64,000 nt of DNA from NCBI RefSeq assembly GCF_009930875.1, contig NZ_CP025249.1:620001-684000 (forward strand). The letters run 5' to 3'. This document shows positions 24,730-35,775 of this stretch, piece by piece. A program made the translations under genes and the position numbers. The stretch is from Actinomyces sp. 432 (lineage in GTDB: Bacteria > Actinomycetota > Actinomycetes > Actinomycetales > Actinomycetaceae). The notes beneath the pieces were generated by a model. The model saw only the letters and a list, made by a program, of their open reading frames with translations. It did not search any database and had not been told where the DNA came from. Every line of letters begins with the position of its first letter. Positions within the stretch are counted from its first letter, which is position 1.

Positions 24730-27700
24730 GTGCGTCTGACTGCCCTCCTGCCCCCGCTGCTGACCGACCCCGCCATCGACGCCCTGGTGACGAGGGCCGC
24801 CGGCCGCTCGCGCACCGACCGCAGCGTCGTCGTCGCCCCCGGCGCCCGCCCCGCCGTCTTGGCCGCCATGGCGCTGGGGGAGGCCGGCATCGCCCGCGCG
24901 ACCGGGGGCGGCCCGGACGCCTCGGGGCGCATAGCGAGCCCGGGAACCGAAGTACCCGCTGACGGCACGCCCCTGCTGGTGGTCACTGCCACCGGCCGGG
25001 AGGCAGAGGAGCTGGCCGCCGCCCTGCGCTGCTACCTGCCCGACCCCGACGTGGCAGTCTTCCCCGCCTGGGAGACCCTGCCCCATGAGCGGCTCTCCCC
25101 GCGCGCCGACACCGTCGCCACCCGGCTGGCCGTGCTGCGGCGCCTGGCCCACCCCGAGGACGGCGACCCGGTCGGCCCCGACGCGATGCCGGACCCGTGG
25201 CGCGGACCCATCCGCGTGCTCGTGGTGCCCGTGCGCGCCCTGCTGGCCCCGGTGGTGGGTGGCCTGGGGGAGCTGGAGCCGATCCACCTCGCTCCGGGGA
25301 TGCGCGTCGACCTGGAGCAGCTCGCCACCCGCCTGGCCGAGGCCGCCTACACCCGGGTGGACATGGTCACTGCTCGCGGCGAGTTCGCGGTGCGCGGCGG
25401 CATCCTCGACGTCTTCCCACCCACGCAGCCGCGACCGGTGCGCGTGGACTTCTTCGGTGACGAGATCGAGTCCGTGTCCTCCTTCGCCGTCACCGACCAG
25501 CGCACCATCGCCGACCTCGGCGCCGTCACCGCCACCGCCTGCCGGGAGGTGCTACTCACCCCCACGGTGCGCGAGCGCGCCCGCGCCCTGGCGGAGGTCA
25601 TCCCCGCCGCCGCCGACATGCTGGAGAAACTGGCTGCCGGCATTCCGGTGGAGGGCATGGAGTCCCTGGCCCCCGTCCTGACCGAGCGCATGGTGCCGCT
25701 GCTGGACCTGGTGGGGGAGCGGCTTGTGGTCTTGGCCGAACCGGAGAAGGTGCGCAAGCGCGCCGAGGACCTGGCGGCCACCACCGAGGAGTTCCTCGCC
25801 GCCGCCTGGACCTCGGCCGCCTCCGGCGGCACCGCCCCCATCGACCTTTCAGCCGCCGCCTTCGCCCACCTCGCCGAGGCCCGTGCCCTGGCCCTGTCCA
25901 CCAACCGCGGCTGGTGGTCCTTCACGTCCCTGAAGGCATCCCCGGACACCCTGGAGCTGCCGCTTCGCGACCCCGAGAGCTACCGGGGGCGCCTGGACGC
26001 CGCCGTGAAGGACATCGGCGAGCTGACCCGGGGCGGCTGGAGCGTCGTCGTCGCCACCGAGGGACCGGGCCCCGGCCGCCGCATGGCCCAGCTGCTGGCC
26101 GACGGCGGCGTGCCCGCCCGCATCGTCACCGGCCTGGATGACGCCGACTCCCTGTCCTACCAGGCCCCCGACGGCGTCGTGCGCGTCACCCAGGCCTCTG
26201 CCGGGCACGGCTTCGTCGCCGAGGGCCTGCGCCTGGCCCTGGTGGCCGAGTCCGACCTGACCGGGCGCGCCCCCGCCGCCGCCCGCTCCGCCAAGACCCT
26301 GCCCGCCCGCCGCACCCGCAAGAGCGTGGACCCCCTCTCCCTGCACCCCGGCGACCTGGTGGTGCACGCCCAGCACGGCGTCGGCCGGTTCGTGGAGCTG
26401 CTGCGCCGCGACGTCGGCTCCGGGCGGGGCGCGGGCAAGGAGAAGGCCACCCGCGAGTACGTGGTCATCGAGTACGCCCCCTCCAAGCGCGGCCAGCCCG
26501 GCGACCGGCTGCTGGTGCCCACCGACGCCCTGGACCAGGTCACCAAGTACGTCGGCTCCGACAACCCCGCCCTGAACCGCATGGGCGGGGCGGACTGGGC
26601 CAAGACCAAGCAGCGGGCCCGCAAGGCCGTGCGGGAGATCGCCGGGGAGCTGGTGCGCCTGTACGCCGCCCGCTCGGCCACCACCGGCCACGCCTTCAGC
26701 CCCGACACCCCCTGGCAGGCCGAACTGGAGGAGGCCTTCCCCTACACCGAGACCCCCGACCAGCTGGCCACCATTGACGACGTCAAGGCCGACATGGAGA
26801 AGACCCAGCCGATGGACCGGCTCATCTGCGGGGACGTCGGCTACGGCAAGACCGAGATCGCCGTGCGGGCCGCCTTCAAGGCCGTCCAGGACGGCAAGCA
26901 GGTGGCGGTGCTGGTGCCCACCACCCTGCTGGTGTCCCAGCACGCCGAGACCTTCACCGAGCGCTACGCCGGCTTCCCCATCAACGTCGCCCAGCTCTCC
27001 CGCTTCCAGACCGCCGCCGAGTCCGAGCGGGTACTGGCCGGCCTGGCCGACGGGACCATCGACGTCGTCATCGGCACTCACCGGCTGATCACCGGGCAGG
27101 TGCGCTTCAAGGACCTGGGGCTGGTGATCATCGATGAGGAGCAGCGCTTCGGCGTGGAGCACAAGGAGACCCTCAAGGCGCTGCGCACCGACGTGGACGT
27201 GCTGTCCATGTCCGCCACCCCCATCCCGCGCACCCTGGAGATGGCCGTGACCGGCCTGCGGGAGATGTCCACCCTGTCCACCCCGCCGGAGGACCGCCAC
27301 CCCATCCTCACCTACGTGGGCGCCTACGAGACCAAGCAGGTCAGCGCCGCCATCCGCCGCGAGCTGCTGCGCGACGGGCAGGTGTTCTTCGTGCACAACC
27401 GGGTGGAGGACATCGAGTCCGTCGCCGCCCGGCTGGCCGACCTGGTGCCGGAGGCGCGCGTGGCCACCGCCCACGGGCAGATGCACGAGTCCCGGCTGGA
27501 GCGGGTCATCGACGACTTCTGGCACAAGGAGATCGACGTCCTGGTGTGCACCACCATCGTGGAGACCGGCCTGGACGTGTCTAACGCCAACACCCTGATC
27601 GTGGACCGGGCAGACCGCATGGGCCTGTCCCAGCTGCACCAGCTGCGCGGCCGGGTGGGGCGCGGCCGGGAACGCGCCTACGCCTACTTCCTGTACCCGG

Positions 27701-28470
27701 CGGACAAGCCACTGACGGAGACGGCGCTGGAGCGGCTGCGCACCATCGCCACCAACACCGACCTGGGGGCCGGCATGCAGGTGGCCATGAAGGACCTGGA
27801 GATCCGCGGTGCCGGCAACCTGCTGGGCGGCGAGCAGTCCGGGCACATCGCCGGGGTCGGCTTCGACCTGTACGTACGCATGGTCTCCGAGGCGGTCGCC
27901 GCCTACAAGAAGTCCCTCCAGGTGGGGGACGCGGGCGGCGCGGCGGCGGAGGCGGCCGAGGATGAGGACCTGGAGCTGCGGGTGGACCTGCCCGTGGACG
28001 CCACCATCCCCGAGGAGTACGTGCCCCACGAGCGGCTGCGCCTGGAGGCCTACACCAAGTTCGCGGCCGCCCGCAGCCAGGCGGACGTGGCCGACGTGCT
28101 GGACGAGCTCACCGACCGCTACGGGCCGGTGCCCGAGCCGGTGCGCCGTCTGGCGGCCCTGGCACGGCTGCGGGCCCTGGCCGCCGAGCTGGGGGTGCGG
28201 GAGATCGTGGCGCAGGGCAAGTCGATCCGCTTCGCGCCGGTGAGTCTGCCCGAGTCGGCACGCATGAAGGTCACCCGCCTGTACCCCGGCACGGTGCTCA
28301 AGCCCGCCACCCGCACCATTGTGGTGCCGGCCCCCGGCACCGCCCGCATGGGCGGCGGCGCCATCGAGGGGGAGGAGCTGCTGCGCTGGGCGGAGGTGCT
28401 GCTGCACGCCGTCGTCGCCGGGGAGGCCGAGTACGAGACCGAGGCCACCAAGTACCGCCGTCGGCGCTGA
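24730..28470 (+). CDS. mfd: Transcription-repair coupling factor Mfd
   Basis: A 1246-residue DNA translocase that removes RNA polymerase stalled at lesions and recruits UvrA. It has the full-length domain order: UvrB-homology module ([35 protein letters not shown]), RNA-polymerase-interacting CarD-like domain ([20 protein letters not shown], near residue 535), then a RecG-like helicase core with Walker [18 protein letters not shown] (about 700), DEEQRFGV (motif II) and [12 protein letters not shown] (motif III). [20 protein letters not shown] and [14 protein letters not shown] follow, and then the TRCF C-terminal domain. The GTG start fits a leaderless transcript. The stop codon is the first element of a 23-bp tandem repeat array. 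In M. tuberculosis mfd also precedes mazG, lpqU and eno. Confidence 0.97.
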   Translation: MRLTALLPPLLTDPAIDALVTRAAGRSRTDRSVVVAPGARPAVLAAMALGEAGIARATGGGPDASGRIASPGTEVPADGTPLLVVTATGREAEELAAALRCYLPDPDVAVFPAWETLPHERLSPRADTVATRLAVLRRLAHPEDGDPVGPDAMPDPWRGPIRVLVVPVRALLAPVVGGLGELEPIHLAPGMRVDLEQLATRLAEAAYTRVDMVTARGEFAVRGGILDVFPPTQPRPVRVDFFGDEIESVSSFAVTDQRTIADLGAVTATACREVLLTPTVRERARALAEVIPAAADMLEKLAAGIPVEGMESLAPVLTERMVPLLDLVGERLVVLAEPEKVRKRAEDLAATTEEFLAAAWTSAASGGTAPIDLSAAAFAHLAEARALALSTNRGWWSFTSLKASPDTLELPLRDPESYRGRLDAAVKDIGELTRGGWSVVVATEGPGPGRRMAQLLADGGVPARIVTGLDDADSLSYQAPDGVVRVTQASAGHGFVAEGLRLALVAESDLTGRAPAAARSAKTLPARRTRKSVDPLSLHPGDLVVHAQHGVGRFVELLRRDVGSGRGAGKEKATREYVVIEYAPSKRGQPGDRLLVPTDALDQVTKYVGSDNPALNRMGGADWAKTKQRARKAVREIAGELVRLYAARSATTGHAFSPDTPWQAELEEAFPYTETPDQLATIDDVKADMEKTQPMDRLICGDVGYGKTEIAVRAAFKAVQDGKQVAVLVPTTLLVSQHAETFTERYAGFPINVAQLSRFQTAAESERVLAGLADGTIDVVIGTHRLITGQVRFKDLGLVIIDEEQRFGVEHKETLKALRTDVDVLSMSATPIPRTLEMAVTGLREMSTLSTPPEDRHPILTYVGAYETKQVSAAIRRELLRDGQVFFVHNRVEDIESVAARLADLVPEARVATAHGQMHESRLERVIDDFWHKEIDVLVCTTIVETGLDVSNANTLIVDRADRMGLSQLHQLRGRVGRGRERAYAYFLYPADKPLTETALERLRTIATNTDLGAGMQVAMKDLEIRGAGNLLGGEQSGHIAGVGFDLYVRMVSEAVAAYKKSLQVGDAGGAAAEAAEDEDLELRVDLPVDATIPEEYVPHERLRLEAYTKFAAARSQADVADVLDELTDRYGPVPEPVRRLAALARLRALAAELGVREIVAQGKSIRFAPVSLPESARMKVTRLYPGTVLKPATRTIVVPAPGTARMGGGAIEGEELLRWAEVLLHAVVAGEAEYETEATKYRRRR

Positions 28471-28641
28471 GACCGGCACTAGTAACGTGCCGAAACCGGC
28501 ACTTGTTACGTGCCGAGACCGGCACTTGTTACGTGCCGAGACCGGCACTTGTTACGTGGCGAGACCGGCACTTGTTACGTGGCGAGACCGGCACTTGTTA
28601 CGTGGCGAGACCGGCACTTGTTACGTGCCGAGTTCGGTACC
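28469..28641 (+). repeat. Seven-copy 23-bp tandem array at the mfd stop codon
   Basis: Seven exact-length 23-base units start at 28469, 28492, 28515, 28538, 28561, 28584 and 28607, followed by a partial divergent unit to about 28641. Each reads GAGACCGGCACTTGT then TACGTGCC or TACGTGGC; the first has AGTAA in place of TGTTA and the second has GAA for GAG. The mfd TGA is part of the first unit. Each unit can form a CGGCAC/GTGCCG hairpin with a seven-base loop across the unit. It is contiguous, with no spacers, so it is not CRISPR. It is type A of the repeat family described in the findings. Confidence 0.95.
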
Positions 28642-28799
28642 GGCTGCGGGGCGGCCGCGACGCCTCGGCGGCATAGGGGCGTATGGTGACGAACTGTCGT
28701 GTGCAGCGTCCGGGACCGGTGACGGTACTCACCACCGCTTCGGAGCCCGCCCGTTGCGCCGGGACTCCTCACCGACGTCGACCTAGCAAGGAGCAGACC

Positions 28800-29357
28800 G
28801 TGACCCGATACGCCGCCCGCCCCGCCCTGCCCACCCGTCTACTCGGAGCCGGCGCCGCTATGCTGCTCGGCGTCGGCGCCCTCGCCGGCTGTTCCGCCCA
28901 CCCGGGGCAGGTCGCGATCGTGAACTACACCGACGCCGACGGCGTCTCGCGCACGGTCGCGATCTCCGAGCAGGAGGTGCAGGACGCCGCCGAGGAACTC
29001 GGTGAGTACTCCGCCGTTGCAGGCGATCAGGGGTACAGCGCGGTCTATGTGGCTAACGCGCTTATCGATCTGCCGGTGATCGAGCAGCTCGGAGCCGAGT
29101 TCGGGGTCGCGGTGACGGATGCTGAGGCGCTGGAGGAGCTGCAGCAGGTAGCGGCCGACGTCGACTACTCGCCGGCCGCAGTCGGAGCCTTCCGCTACCA
29201 GAAACTCGCTTTGCTGATCAACACGCTGGAGGACCAAGAGGCTGTCGGCGCCCGGTATCAGGAGCTGTGGAACGGCATCAGCGTCGAGGCCGCGCCGCGC
29301 TATCAGGGTGATGGGGGCTGGCTGCTGCAGGACGACACCCAGCTGCAGCTGGGCTGA
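28800..29357 (+). CDS. SurA_N-like lipoprotein (LpqU/eno-linked position)
   Basis: A 185-residue predicted lipoprotein: signal AAMLLGVGALAGC with lipid-attachment Cys31, followed by VAIVNYTDADGVSRTVAISE, AAEELGEYSAVAGD and VYVANALIDLPVIEQL, resembling the N-terminal SurA-type chaperone fold of lipoproteins that many actinobacteria encode between mfd and eno. It is short and has no rotamase domain. The GTG at 28800 has AAGGAG six bases upstream. The usual mazG neighbour is absent. The likely role is extracytoplasmic protein folding or envelope maintenance, inferred from family and position. Confidence 0.75.
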   Translation: MTRYAARPALPTRLLGAGAAMLLGVGALAGCSAHPGQVAIVNYTDADGVSRTVAISEQEVQDAAEELGEYSAVAGDQGYSAVYVANALIDLPVIEQLGAEFGVAVTDAEALEELQQVAADVDYSPAAVGAFRYQKLALLINTLEDQEAVGARYQELWNGISVEAAPRYQGDGGWLLQDDTQLQLG

Positions 29358-29503
29358 GGCTGATGCCGGGGCAGGGTGAGTCCCCGGCTGTCGGGGATGG
29401 TGGGGCGACGTCGAGGAGGACTGGGGGACGCCGTCGTCACCCGGCCCTGTCTCGCCCGGCGTGAACAAGTTTCGAACTGACCGGGGCAATGCACTCGTGG
29501 TGA

Positions 29504-30862
<1,359 letters not shown>

Positions 30863-30940
30863 GCTGAAGCGGTAGCGGAGGCTCGGGGCGGGCACGGCGC
30901 ACAATGCCTGTCTGAGCCGAAGCTGACGGTTTCCGGTTTC

Positions 30941-30983
30941 GTCCCGGGGTATGCACGCGTTGATCGTGTGTATACCCCGGGAC
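30941..30983 (+). terminator. Strong hairpin after eno
   Basis: A 19-base arm at 30941-30959 (GTCCCGGGGTATGCACGCG) pairs with 30965-30983 through a five-base loop, with two G-U wobbles and no mismatches in RNA. It lies 79 bases beyond the eno stop. There is no U-tract, as is usual for actinobacterial intrinsic terminators. Confidence 0.75.
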
Positions 30984-31262
30984 TGCGCATTTCGCCGTAT
31001 TCCTGGCGACGCCGTCGTGCAGCTACTAGCGCGTGTCCGGGAGTGCGTTTCTTTGGGGGTGTCACCGCAAATGTTGCGGTGTGGGTCGGCGTGTGGCGGG
31101 GTGCCAGCCGTAGGCATTGTCAGCTGGGCCGCGGTTGTGTACTTGGACCGTCTGAGAGCGCCGCGGAGTTGGACCCAAGTGGAGGCAGGTGGCCGTGTTC
31201 GGGGCGATTCAGCGTTGCGGGGCGGTGGCAGCCTCCGGCGCGGCGCCCGGCAGCGGGGTCGT

Positions 31263-31373
31263 CTGCTACGCCACATCGCCGCCTGCTACGCCACTTCGGG
31301 GTTAACAACGCCTGTTAACGGTCTGCTGAAGGGCTGGGAGGTATACAGCAGGCCGTTAAGTAGCGTTGTTAAC
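31263..31373. repeat. Intergenic element: 20-bp direct repeat plus a 28-bp imperfect inverted repeat
   Basis: CTGCTACGCCAC followed by TCG occurs at 31264 and 31284 (period 20). Adjacent to it, 31301-31328 and 31346-31373 form an inverted repeat with 24 of 28 positions matching. It begins GTTAACAACGC and also contains TTAACGG and CTGCTG, around a 17-base loop. The local base composition is lower in GC than the flanks. With the eno hairpin and the 23-bp repeats this accounts for most of the 678-base gene-free stretch 30863-31540. I see no gene there. Confidence 0.7.
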
Positions 31374-31407
31374 GTCCAACCGGCGCACCAGACACCACCA
31401 TCTCGGG

Positions 31408-31453
31408 ACGTAACGTCTACCGACCTGTGCACGTAACGTCTACCGACCTCGGC
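31408..31453 (-). repeat. Type B 23-bp repeat, two units
   Basis: ACGTAACGTCTACCGACCT occurs at 31408-31426 and 31431-31449, exactly 23 bases apart. On the minus strand it reads CCGAGGTCGGTAGACGTTAC, as in the copies after aroD, ilvA and the PfkB gene. It is the one locus where the repeat is not in the sense orientation of an adjacent gene end (both flanking genes are on the plus strand). Confidence 0.85.
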
Positions 31454-31540
31454 GGTGGGGGACGGTTCGTGACACGTCGTATCCGACGCACCGGCTTCGC
31501 ACCCTCGCAACGGGCCTGTCCGTGAGGCAGTATCGGTCGT

Positions 31541-32272
31541 ATGACGCCGCGCCGACCCGTACCTGCACGCCCAGGTGCCCGCAGGACATCCCGCCCCGGA
31601 CAGGCTCGCGATGCCCGCTCGGCCACCAGCCGGGACCAGGCGGATTCCGCCGCGGTCCGCGAAGCGGGACACGCCGTCGGGGCCGATTCCGAGCGCGCCC
31701 GCACGAGCGACTCCCAGCGGGCCGCCGCATACGCAGGACCCCGCCTGGGCGGCGCCGACGGGCTGTCCACGCCGATGCGTCTGCTGATCCTGGCCGGTGT
31801 GGTGCTGTTGGCATTCGTGGTCGTATTCCCGTCATTGCGCGGATACCTCACCCAGCGCGCTCAGTACGATGCCGTGTTGGAGCAGATCGATGAGGCGCGT
31901 GCCACCTCAACCGCTCTGGAGGAGGAGATGGCCCGTTGGGAGGATAATGACTATGTCAAGGCTCAGGCCCGCGAGCGCCTGTCCTACGTGATGCCGGGGG
32001 AGACTACCTACGTAGTCGTCGGCGCCGACAGCTTTGGTGACGACGCCGACGCCGCCACTTCCAAGAGCGCTGCCGAGGCGCGTCTGCCCTGGTATCAGGA
32101 GTTGCGAGAATCGGCCCGCGTGGCCGGGCAGGTTGAGGAGGAGCCCGCGGACCCGGCCCGGCAGGGATGGTCCACTGCCACCCCGACCCCGCCTTCCGCT
32201 CCAACCCCGGATGCGACTGCCACGTCCTCTGACAATGCCACCCCGTCCGCAGAACCAGGAGACCAGCAGTGA
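31541..32272 (+). CDS. DivIC/FtsB-family septum formation initiator
   Basis: A 243-residue single-pass division protein. An Arg/Ala-rich cytosolic tail (about 1-75) precedes one transmembrane helix (MRLLILAGVVLLAFVVVFPS, about 79-98). A short coiled coil (QYDAVLEQIDEARATSTALE, LEEEMARWED) and the family motif NDYVKAQARERLSYVMPGE follow, then a Pro/Thr-rich low-complexity C-terminus. The family forms the FtsQ-FtsB-FtsL-type complex that activates septal peptidoglycan synthesis. The position right after eno and before DUF501 and ppx is conserved in actinobacteria (Rv1024 in M. tuberculosis). The stop overlaps the next start. Confidence 0.88.
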   Translation: MTPRRPVPARPGARRTSRPGQARDARSATSRDQADSAAVREAGHAVGADSERARTSDSQRAAAYAGPRLGGADGLSTPMRLLILAGVVLLAFVVVFPSLRGYLTQRAQYDAVLEQIDEARATSTALEEEMARWEDNDYVKAQARERLSYVMPGETTYVVVGADSFGDDADAATSKSAAEARLPWYQELRESARVAGQVEEEPADPARQGWSTATPTPPSAPTPDATATSSDNATPSAEPGDQQ

Positions 32273-32760
32273 GTGTCAGTGAAGCCGACCTGGAGACCCT
32301 GCGCGTGCAGCTGGGACGCATTCCGCGCGGCGTCGTCGAGATCGCGGCTCGCTGTGCGTGTGGACGCCCCACGGTAGTGCGCACGGCTCCGCGCCTGCCG
32401 GACGGCTCGCCCTTCCCAACCACCTACTACCTCACGCATCCGACGGCGGTACGAGGCTGTTCCACCCTTGAGGCGGAGCACCTGATGGAGGACTACAACC
32501 GGCGCCTGGCTGCTGATCCGGAGCTGGCCGCCGCCTATGCCGCAGCTCATGCCGACTACCTGGCCCGCCGGGCCGAACTGGGCAGTCCTGCGGAGATCGA
32601 CGGTATTTCGGCCGGAGGCATGCCCACGCGGGTCAAGTGCTTGCACGCGCTGGTCGGGCATGCGCTTGCCGTTGGCCGCGGCATCAACCCGATCGGCGAC
32701 CTCACCCTGGATGTGCTGCGCGAGCGCGGCCTGTGGGATCCCGCCCAGTGCTCGTGCTGA
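32269..32760 (+). CDS. DUF501 family protein
   Basis: A 163-residue protein of unknown function, universal in this actinobacterial gene block. Family signatures are LGRIPRGVVEIAARCACGRP, TTYYLTHPTAVRGCSTLEA and GGMPTRVKCLHALVGHALAV, with GINPIGDLTLDVL near the end. The conserved cysteines and histidines (CACG, VKCLHAL) suggest metal binding, but no reaction is known to me. The GTG start overlaps the divIC stop (GTGA) and AGGAG lies upstream. It forms a likely operon with divIC and ppx. Confidence 0.9.
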   Translation: MSVSEADLETLRVQLGRIPRGVVEIAARCACGRPTVVRTAPRLPDGSPFPTTYYLTHPTAVRGCSTLEAEHLMEDYNRRLAADPELAAAYAAAHADYLARRAELGSPAEIDGISAGGMPTRVKCLHALVGHALAVGRGINPIGDLTLDVLRERGLWDPAQCSC

Positions 32761-32820
32761 ACGCCTTCGGCAGTCACCATAGAGTCGCCGGTGTAGCCGC
32801 CATCCAGAGGGGAACCAACC

Positions 32821-33851
32821 ATGACCCGCGTAGCCGCCGTTGACTGCGGCACCAACACCATTCGCCTGCTCGTAGCTGACATCGTTCGGGACGGGCCCGA
32901 CGGCGCCGTCCGGCTCCGGCCCCTGGACCGGTCCAGCTCCATCGTCCGGCTGGGGCAGGGGGTGGACCGCACCGGGCGCTTCGATGCCGAGGCCCTGAAG
33001 CGCACACTCGCGGTGGTGCGCGAGTACGCCGACACCTGCACCGCGCTGCAGGTACCCCTGGACGCCGCCCACGCTCGTTTCGTCGCCACCTCCGCCACCC
33101 GCGACGCCGAGAACCGGGAGGAGTTCGTGGCAGGCGTGCATGATGCCCTCGGCATCCTCCCGAGGTCGTCACTGGTGAGGAGGAGGCCCGCCTGTCCTTT
33201 GCCGGCTCCCTGCTGGGAACGGGGGGAGGAGTGGTGGCCGGGGACGAGGACGGGGAAGCGGCTGGGGGCGGCGCCCTGAGCAGCCCCAGGCTCGTCGTCG
33301 ACCTGGGCGGCGGGTCCACCGAGCTGGTGCTGGGGGTTGCCGCCCCACAGTCCGCCTATTCGATGAACACCGGGTCGGTGCGCATAACCGAGCGGTACCT
33401 GGCCGACGGCGTCACTCCTGCCGCGGAGGCGGCGGCCCGTGCGGAGGTACGGGCGCTGCTGGACCGGGCCGCCGACGCCGTCGACCTGGGCGCCGCCGCC
33501 CGGCTGGTGGGCCTCGCCGGCACCATCAGCACCGTCACCGCGCACGCCCTTGGCCTGGAGTCCTTCGACCGCGAGGCCATTGACGGCGCCGAGTTGAGTG
33601 TTGAGCGGGTACTGGCCGCATGTGACGCAATCGTCCACTCCACCGCTGCGCAGCGGGAGTCCTGGGGGTACCTGCTGCCGGGGCGCCGTGACGTCATCGC
33701 CGCCGGGGCGCTGGTATGGAGCGAGGTGGTCGCGCGGGTGGTGGCTGACACCACGGCCGCCGGGCATCCGCTGACCATGACCGTCACCAGCCTGTCGGAC
33801 ATCCTGGACGGCATCGCCGTCTCGCTCGCACCCGCCGGTGAGGCGGCATGA
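32821..33851 (+). CDS. Ppx/GppA exopolyphosphatase family protein, interrupted by a one-base frameshift
   Basis: Hydrolyses polyphosphate or pppGpp; Ppx/GppA family, N-terminal to C-terminal within one actin-like fold. The first frame carries AAVDCGTNTIRLLVADI and FVATSATRDAENREEF. The family sequence then stops and resumes in another frame with EVVTGEEEARLSFAGSLLG, VVDLGGGSTELVLG, YSMNTGSVRITERYL and GLAGTISTVTAHALG. The switch is at the CCC run 33159-33161, where one extra C would restore a single frame of about 344 residues. It ends ATGA, overlapping aroD. Either the assembly lost a base or the gene is a recent pseudogene. Given four similar cases in this window I favour sequence error. 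Confidence 0.85.
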
Positions 33852-34861
33852 ACATGGGCGGCGGGCGCGGGAGCGAAGCCGCGGCGGCGGGAGGTCCGGT
33901 GGATCTGCGCCGGTACGCGCAGAATCTGAGCTCCCGCCTGGAGGCGCGCGGTGTAGCGGTGCCGGGGTCGGCGGCCTGCGCCCGACCGGTCACCTGGCGG
34001 GGCGCGGTTCTGGGTGGTGTCCTCCCCGCGGTCGCCGTCGCCACCACGGGGAGCGACCCAGAGGCCTGCGCTGCGCAGGCCCGGGCGGCCCGCCAGGCGG
34101 GAGCAGACCTGGTCGAGTTGCGCGCCGACCTGCTGGCGGCGCCCGTGGCCGATACGGCGGGGAATGAGCCGGAGCCAGGTGCGCCAGAGGAGTTGGCGGC
34201 CCTGTGGCTGCGCGGCGCCGCAGCAGTCGCGCAGGCGCTGCGCGGCTCGGACATGCCGGTTCTGCTGACCGTGCGCACCGCCTCCGAGGGCGGCGGGCTG
34301 GACGCCGACGACGCCGTTTACCGGGATGCGCTCGCCCGCGTCATCGAGCGGCTGGGGCGGGAGCGCCATGCCGCGGCCGACTGCCGGGACGCCGCCGCCG
34401 GAGAGGACGGTGCAGGCGGCGCTTCCGCCGCGGCCGTGGTCGCGGCGGTGGACGTCGAATTGGCTCGCGGTGGCCTGCCGCGGATCGTGCAGCTGGCGCG
34501 GGGCGCCGGACTGGACGTGGTCGCCTCCAGCCACGATTTCACTGCCACCCCTGGCGAGGCAGAGCTGCTACAACGTCTGCACGCCATGCAGGGTGCGGGT
34601 GCTGCCGTTGCCAAGGTCGCTGTCACACCGCGGGCGACGGCCGATGTGGAGCGAGCGCTAGGCGTGGCGGCGCGTGCTCGGGAGGAGCTGGAGATCCCGG
34701 TGGTGGTCATTGCTATGGGGGCCGGTGGCGCTGTGACGCGGTTGGCCGGCGGAGTATTCGGATCGGCGCTGACCTTCGCAACCGCCGGGTCGGCCGCGTC
34801 CGCACCGGGCCAGCTGCCCGTGGCTCAGGTGCGTGCGGCCCTGGCCGCGCTCCACCCCTGA
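33848..34861 (+). CDS. aroD: Type I 3-dehydroquinate dehydratase
   Basis: Third step of the shikimate pathway, dehydration of 3-dehydroquinate through a Schiff base. Visible type I residues are ADLVELRADLL, PVLLTVRTASEGGG, VDVEL, VVASSHDFTATP (catalytic His), AVAKVAVTP (Schiff-base Lys), VIAMGAGGAVTRL and VFGSALTFATAG. At 337 residues it is longer than the usual 250. About 50 residues of N-terminal extension (GGPVDLRRYAQNLSSRLEAR) plus an Ala-rich insertion near 175-195 account for the excess. Most actinobacteria use the unrelated type II enzyme, so this is a notable choice. The ATG at 33848 overlaps the ppx stop. Confidence 0.87.
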   Translation: MNMGGGRGSEAAAAGGPVDLRRYAQNLSSRLEARGVAVPGSAACARPVTWRGAVLGGVLPAVAVATTGSDPEACAAQARAARQAGADLVELRADLLAAPVADTAGNEPEPGAPEELAALWLRGAAAVAQALRGSDMPVLLTVRTASEGGGLDADDAVYRDALARVIERLGRERHAAADCRDAAAGEDGAGGASAAAVVAAVDVELARGGLPRIVQLARGAGLDVVASSHDFTATPGEAELLQRLHAMQGAGAAVAKVAVTPRATADVERALGVAARAREELEIPVVVIAMGAGGAVTRLAGGVFGSALTFATAGSAASAPGQLPVAQVRAALAALHP

Positions 34862-34884
34862 CGCCGCCAAGCCCCGTCCATTCA

Positions 34885-34925
34885 CCGAGGTCGGTAGACG
34901 TTACGTGCCGAGTTCGGTAGATCTG
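34885..34925 (+). repeat. Type B 23-bp repeat, two units, 24 bases after the aroD stop
   Basis: CCGAGGTCGGTAGA at 34885 and CCGAGTTCGGTAGA at 34908 are 23 bases apart, with CGTTACGTG between. It is preceded by TTCA, as at the ilvA and PfkB copies. Confidence 0.88.
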
Positions 34926-35144
34926 ACGGGCATGGGCGGTTAGCGGTCGGCCGTGGGGCGGGTCACCGTCGGCGACGTCGTCGGACGGTGCTGTCATCGC
35001 GTAGAGTTGCGGCATTGCCCCGGCGAGGGATGCGGCCAACGCATCCGTGATCGACGTGGTGGTGCCGGAAGGTGCTGCACGTCGTCGTGCCCGCCGGACC
35101 ACCGAACCGCGGGGCGCGCTCCCCGCCGATACCGAGGAGAATGC

Positions 35145-35753
35145 ATGTCCACCAACGCCATCTCGCTTGACGCCACCGACCGCACCGAGTTCGGCAAGGG
35201 CTCCTCCCGCCGGGCCCGCCGCGCCGGCCAGGTCCCCGCCGTCGTCTACGGCCACGGCACCGACCCCCGCCACCTGCTGCTGGAGGAGCACGCCACCCGC
35301 CTGGCCCTGCGCGGCAACGAGAACGCTCTGGTTGAGCTGAACGTCGAAGGGGAGACCCTGCTGGCCATCGCCAAGGACGTGCAGCGCCACCCCATTCGTC
35401 CGGGCGTGCAGCACGTCGACTTCCTCCTGGTCAACCGCAACGAGAAGGTTGAGGTGGATGTGCCCGTCGTCGTCACCGGTGAGTCCGCCCCCGGCACCAT
35501 CCACATGATCGAGCTCGCCCATGTGCTCGTGTCCGCTCCGGCCATCGCCATCCCGGAGACCATCGACGTCGACATCACGGGTATTGAGGCCGGCACCGCT
35601 GTGCGCGTGGCCGACCTGGCCCTGCCCGAGGGCGTTGAAGCGATCACTGACGCCGACGCCGACGTCGTCAATGTTGCCGCCGAGGCCACTGCCGCATCCG
35701 CCGAGCCCGCCACCGATGAGGCCGCTGGTGAGGCCTCCGACGGCGACGAGTGA
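35145..35753 (+). CDS. rplY: 50S ribosomal protein L25 (general stress protein Ctc form)
   Basis: A 202-residue 5S rRNA-binding ribosomal protein of the long CTC type: N-terminal L25 domain (TEFGKGSSRRARRAGQVPAV, VYGHGTD) followed by the C-terminal TL5-like beta domain (DVDITGIEAGTAVRVADLAL) and an acidic Ala/Glu tail. The ATG at 35145 follows GAGGAGA by five bases. The TAGAGT box near 35000 may be its -10. It precedes pth by 22 bases, the conserved pairing in actinobacteria. Confidence 0.95.
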   Translation: MSTNAISLDATDRTEFGKGSSRRARRAGQVPAVVYGHGTDPRHLLLEEHATRLALRGNENALVELNVEGETLLAIAKDVQRHPIRPGVQHVDFLLVNRNEKVEVDVPVVVTGESAPGTIHMIELAHVLVSAPAIAIPETIDVDITGIEAGTAVRVADLALPEGVEAITDADADVVNVAAEATAASAEPATDEAAGEASDGDE

Positions 35754-35775
35754 CGCCGTCGCACGCGGAGTATCC

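Noticed and set aside
25849..28548. A 899-residue minus-strand open frame and several others over 300 residues opposite mfd, eno, ilvD and ilvA
   Set aside because: They are mirror frames of highly GC-rich true genes, rich in His/Gly/Gln/Val, with no recognisable domain, and each lies opposite a certain gene.
28469..28641. CRISPR array
   Set aside because: The 23-base units are contiguous with no spacers, there are no cas genes, and related units are dispersed at gene ends.
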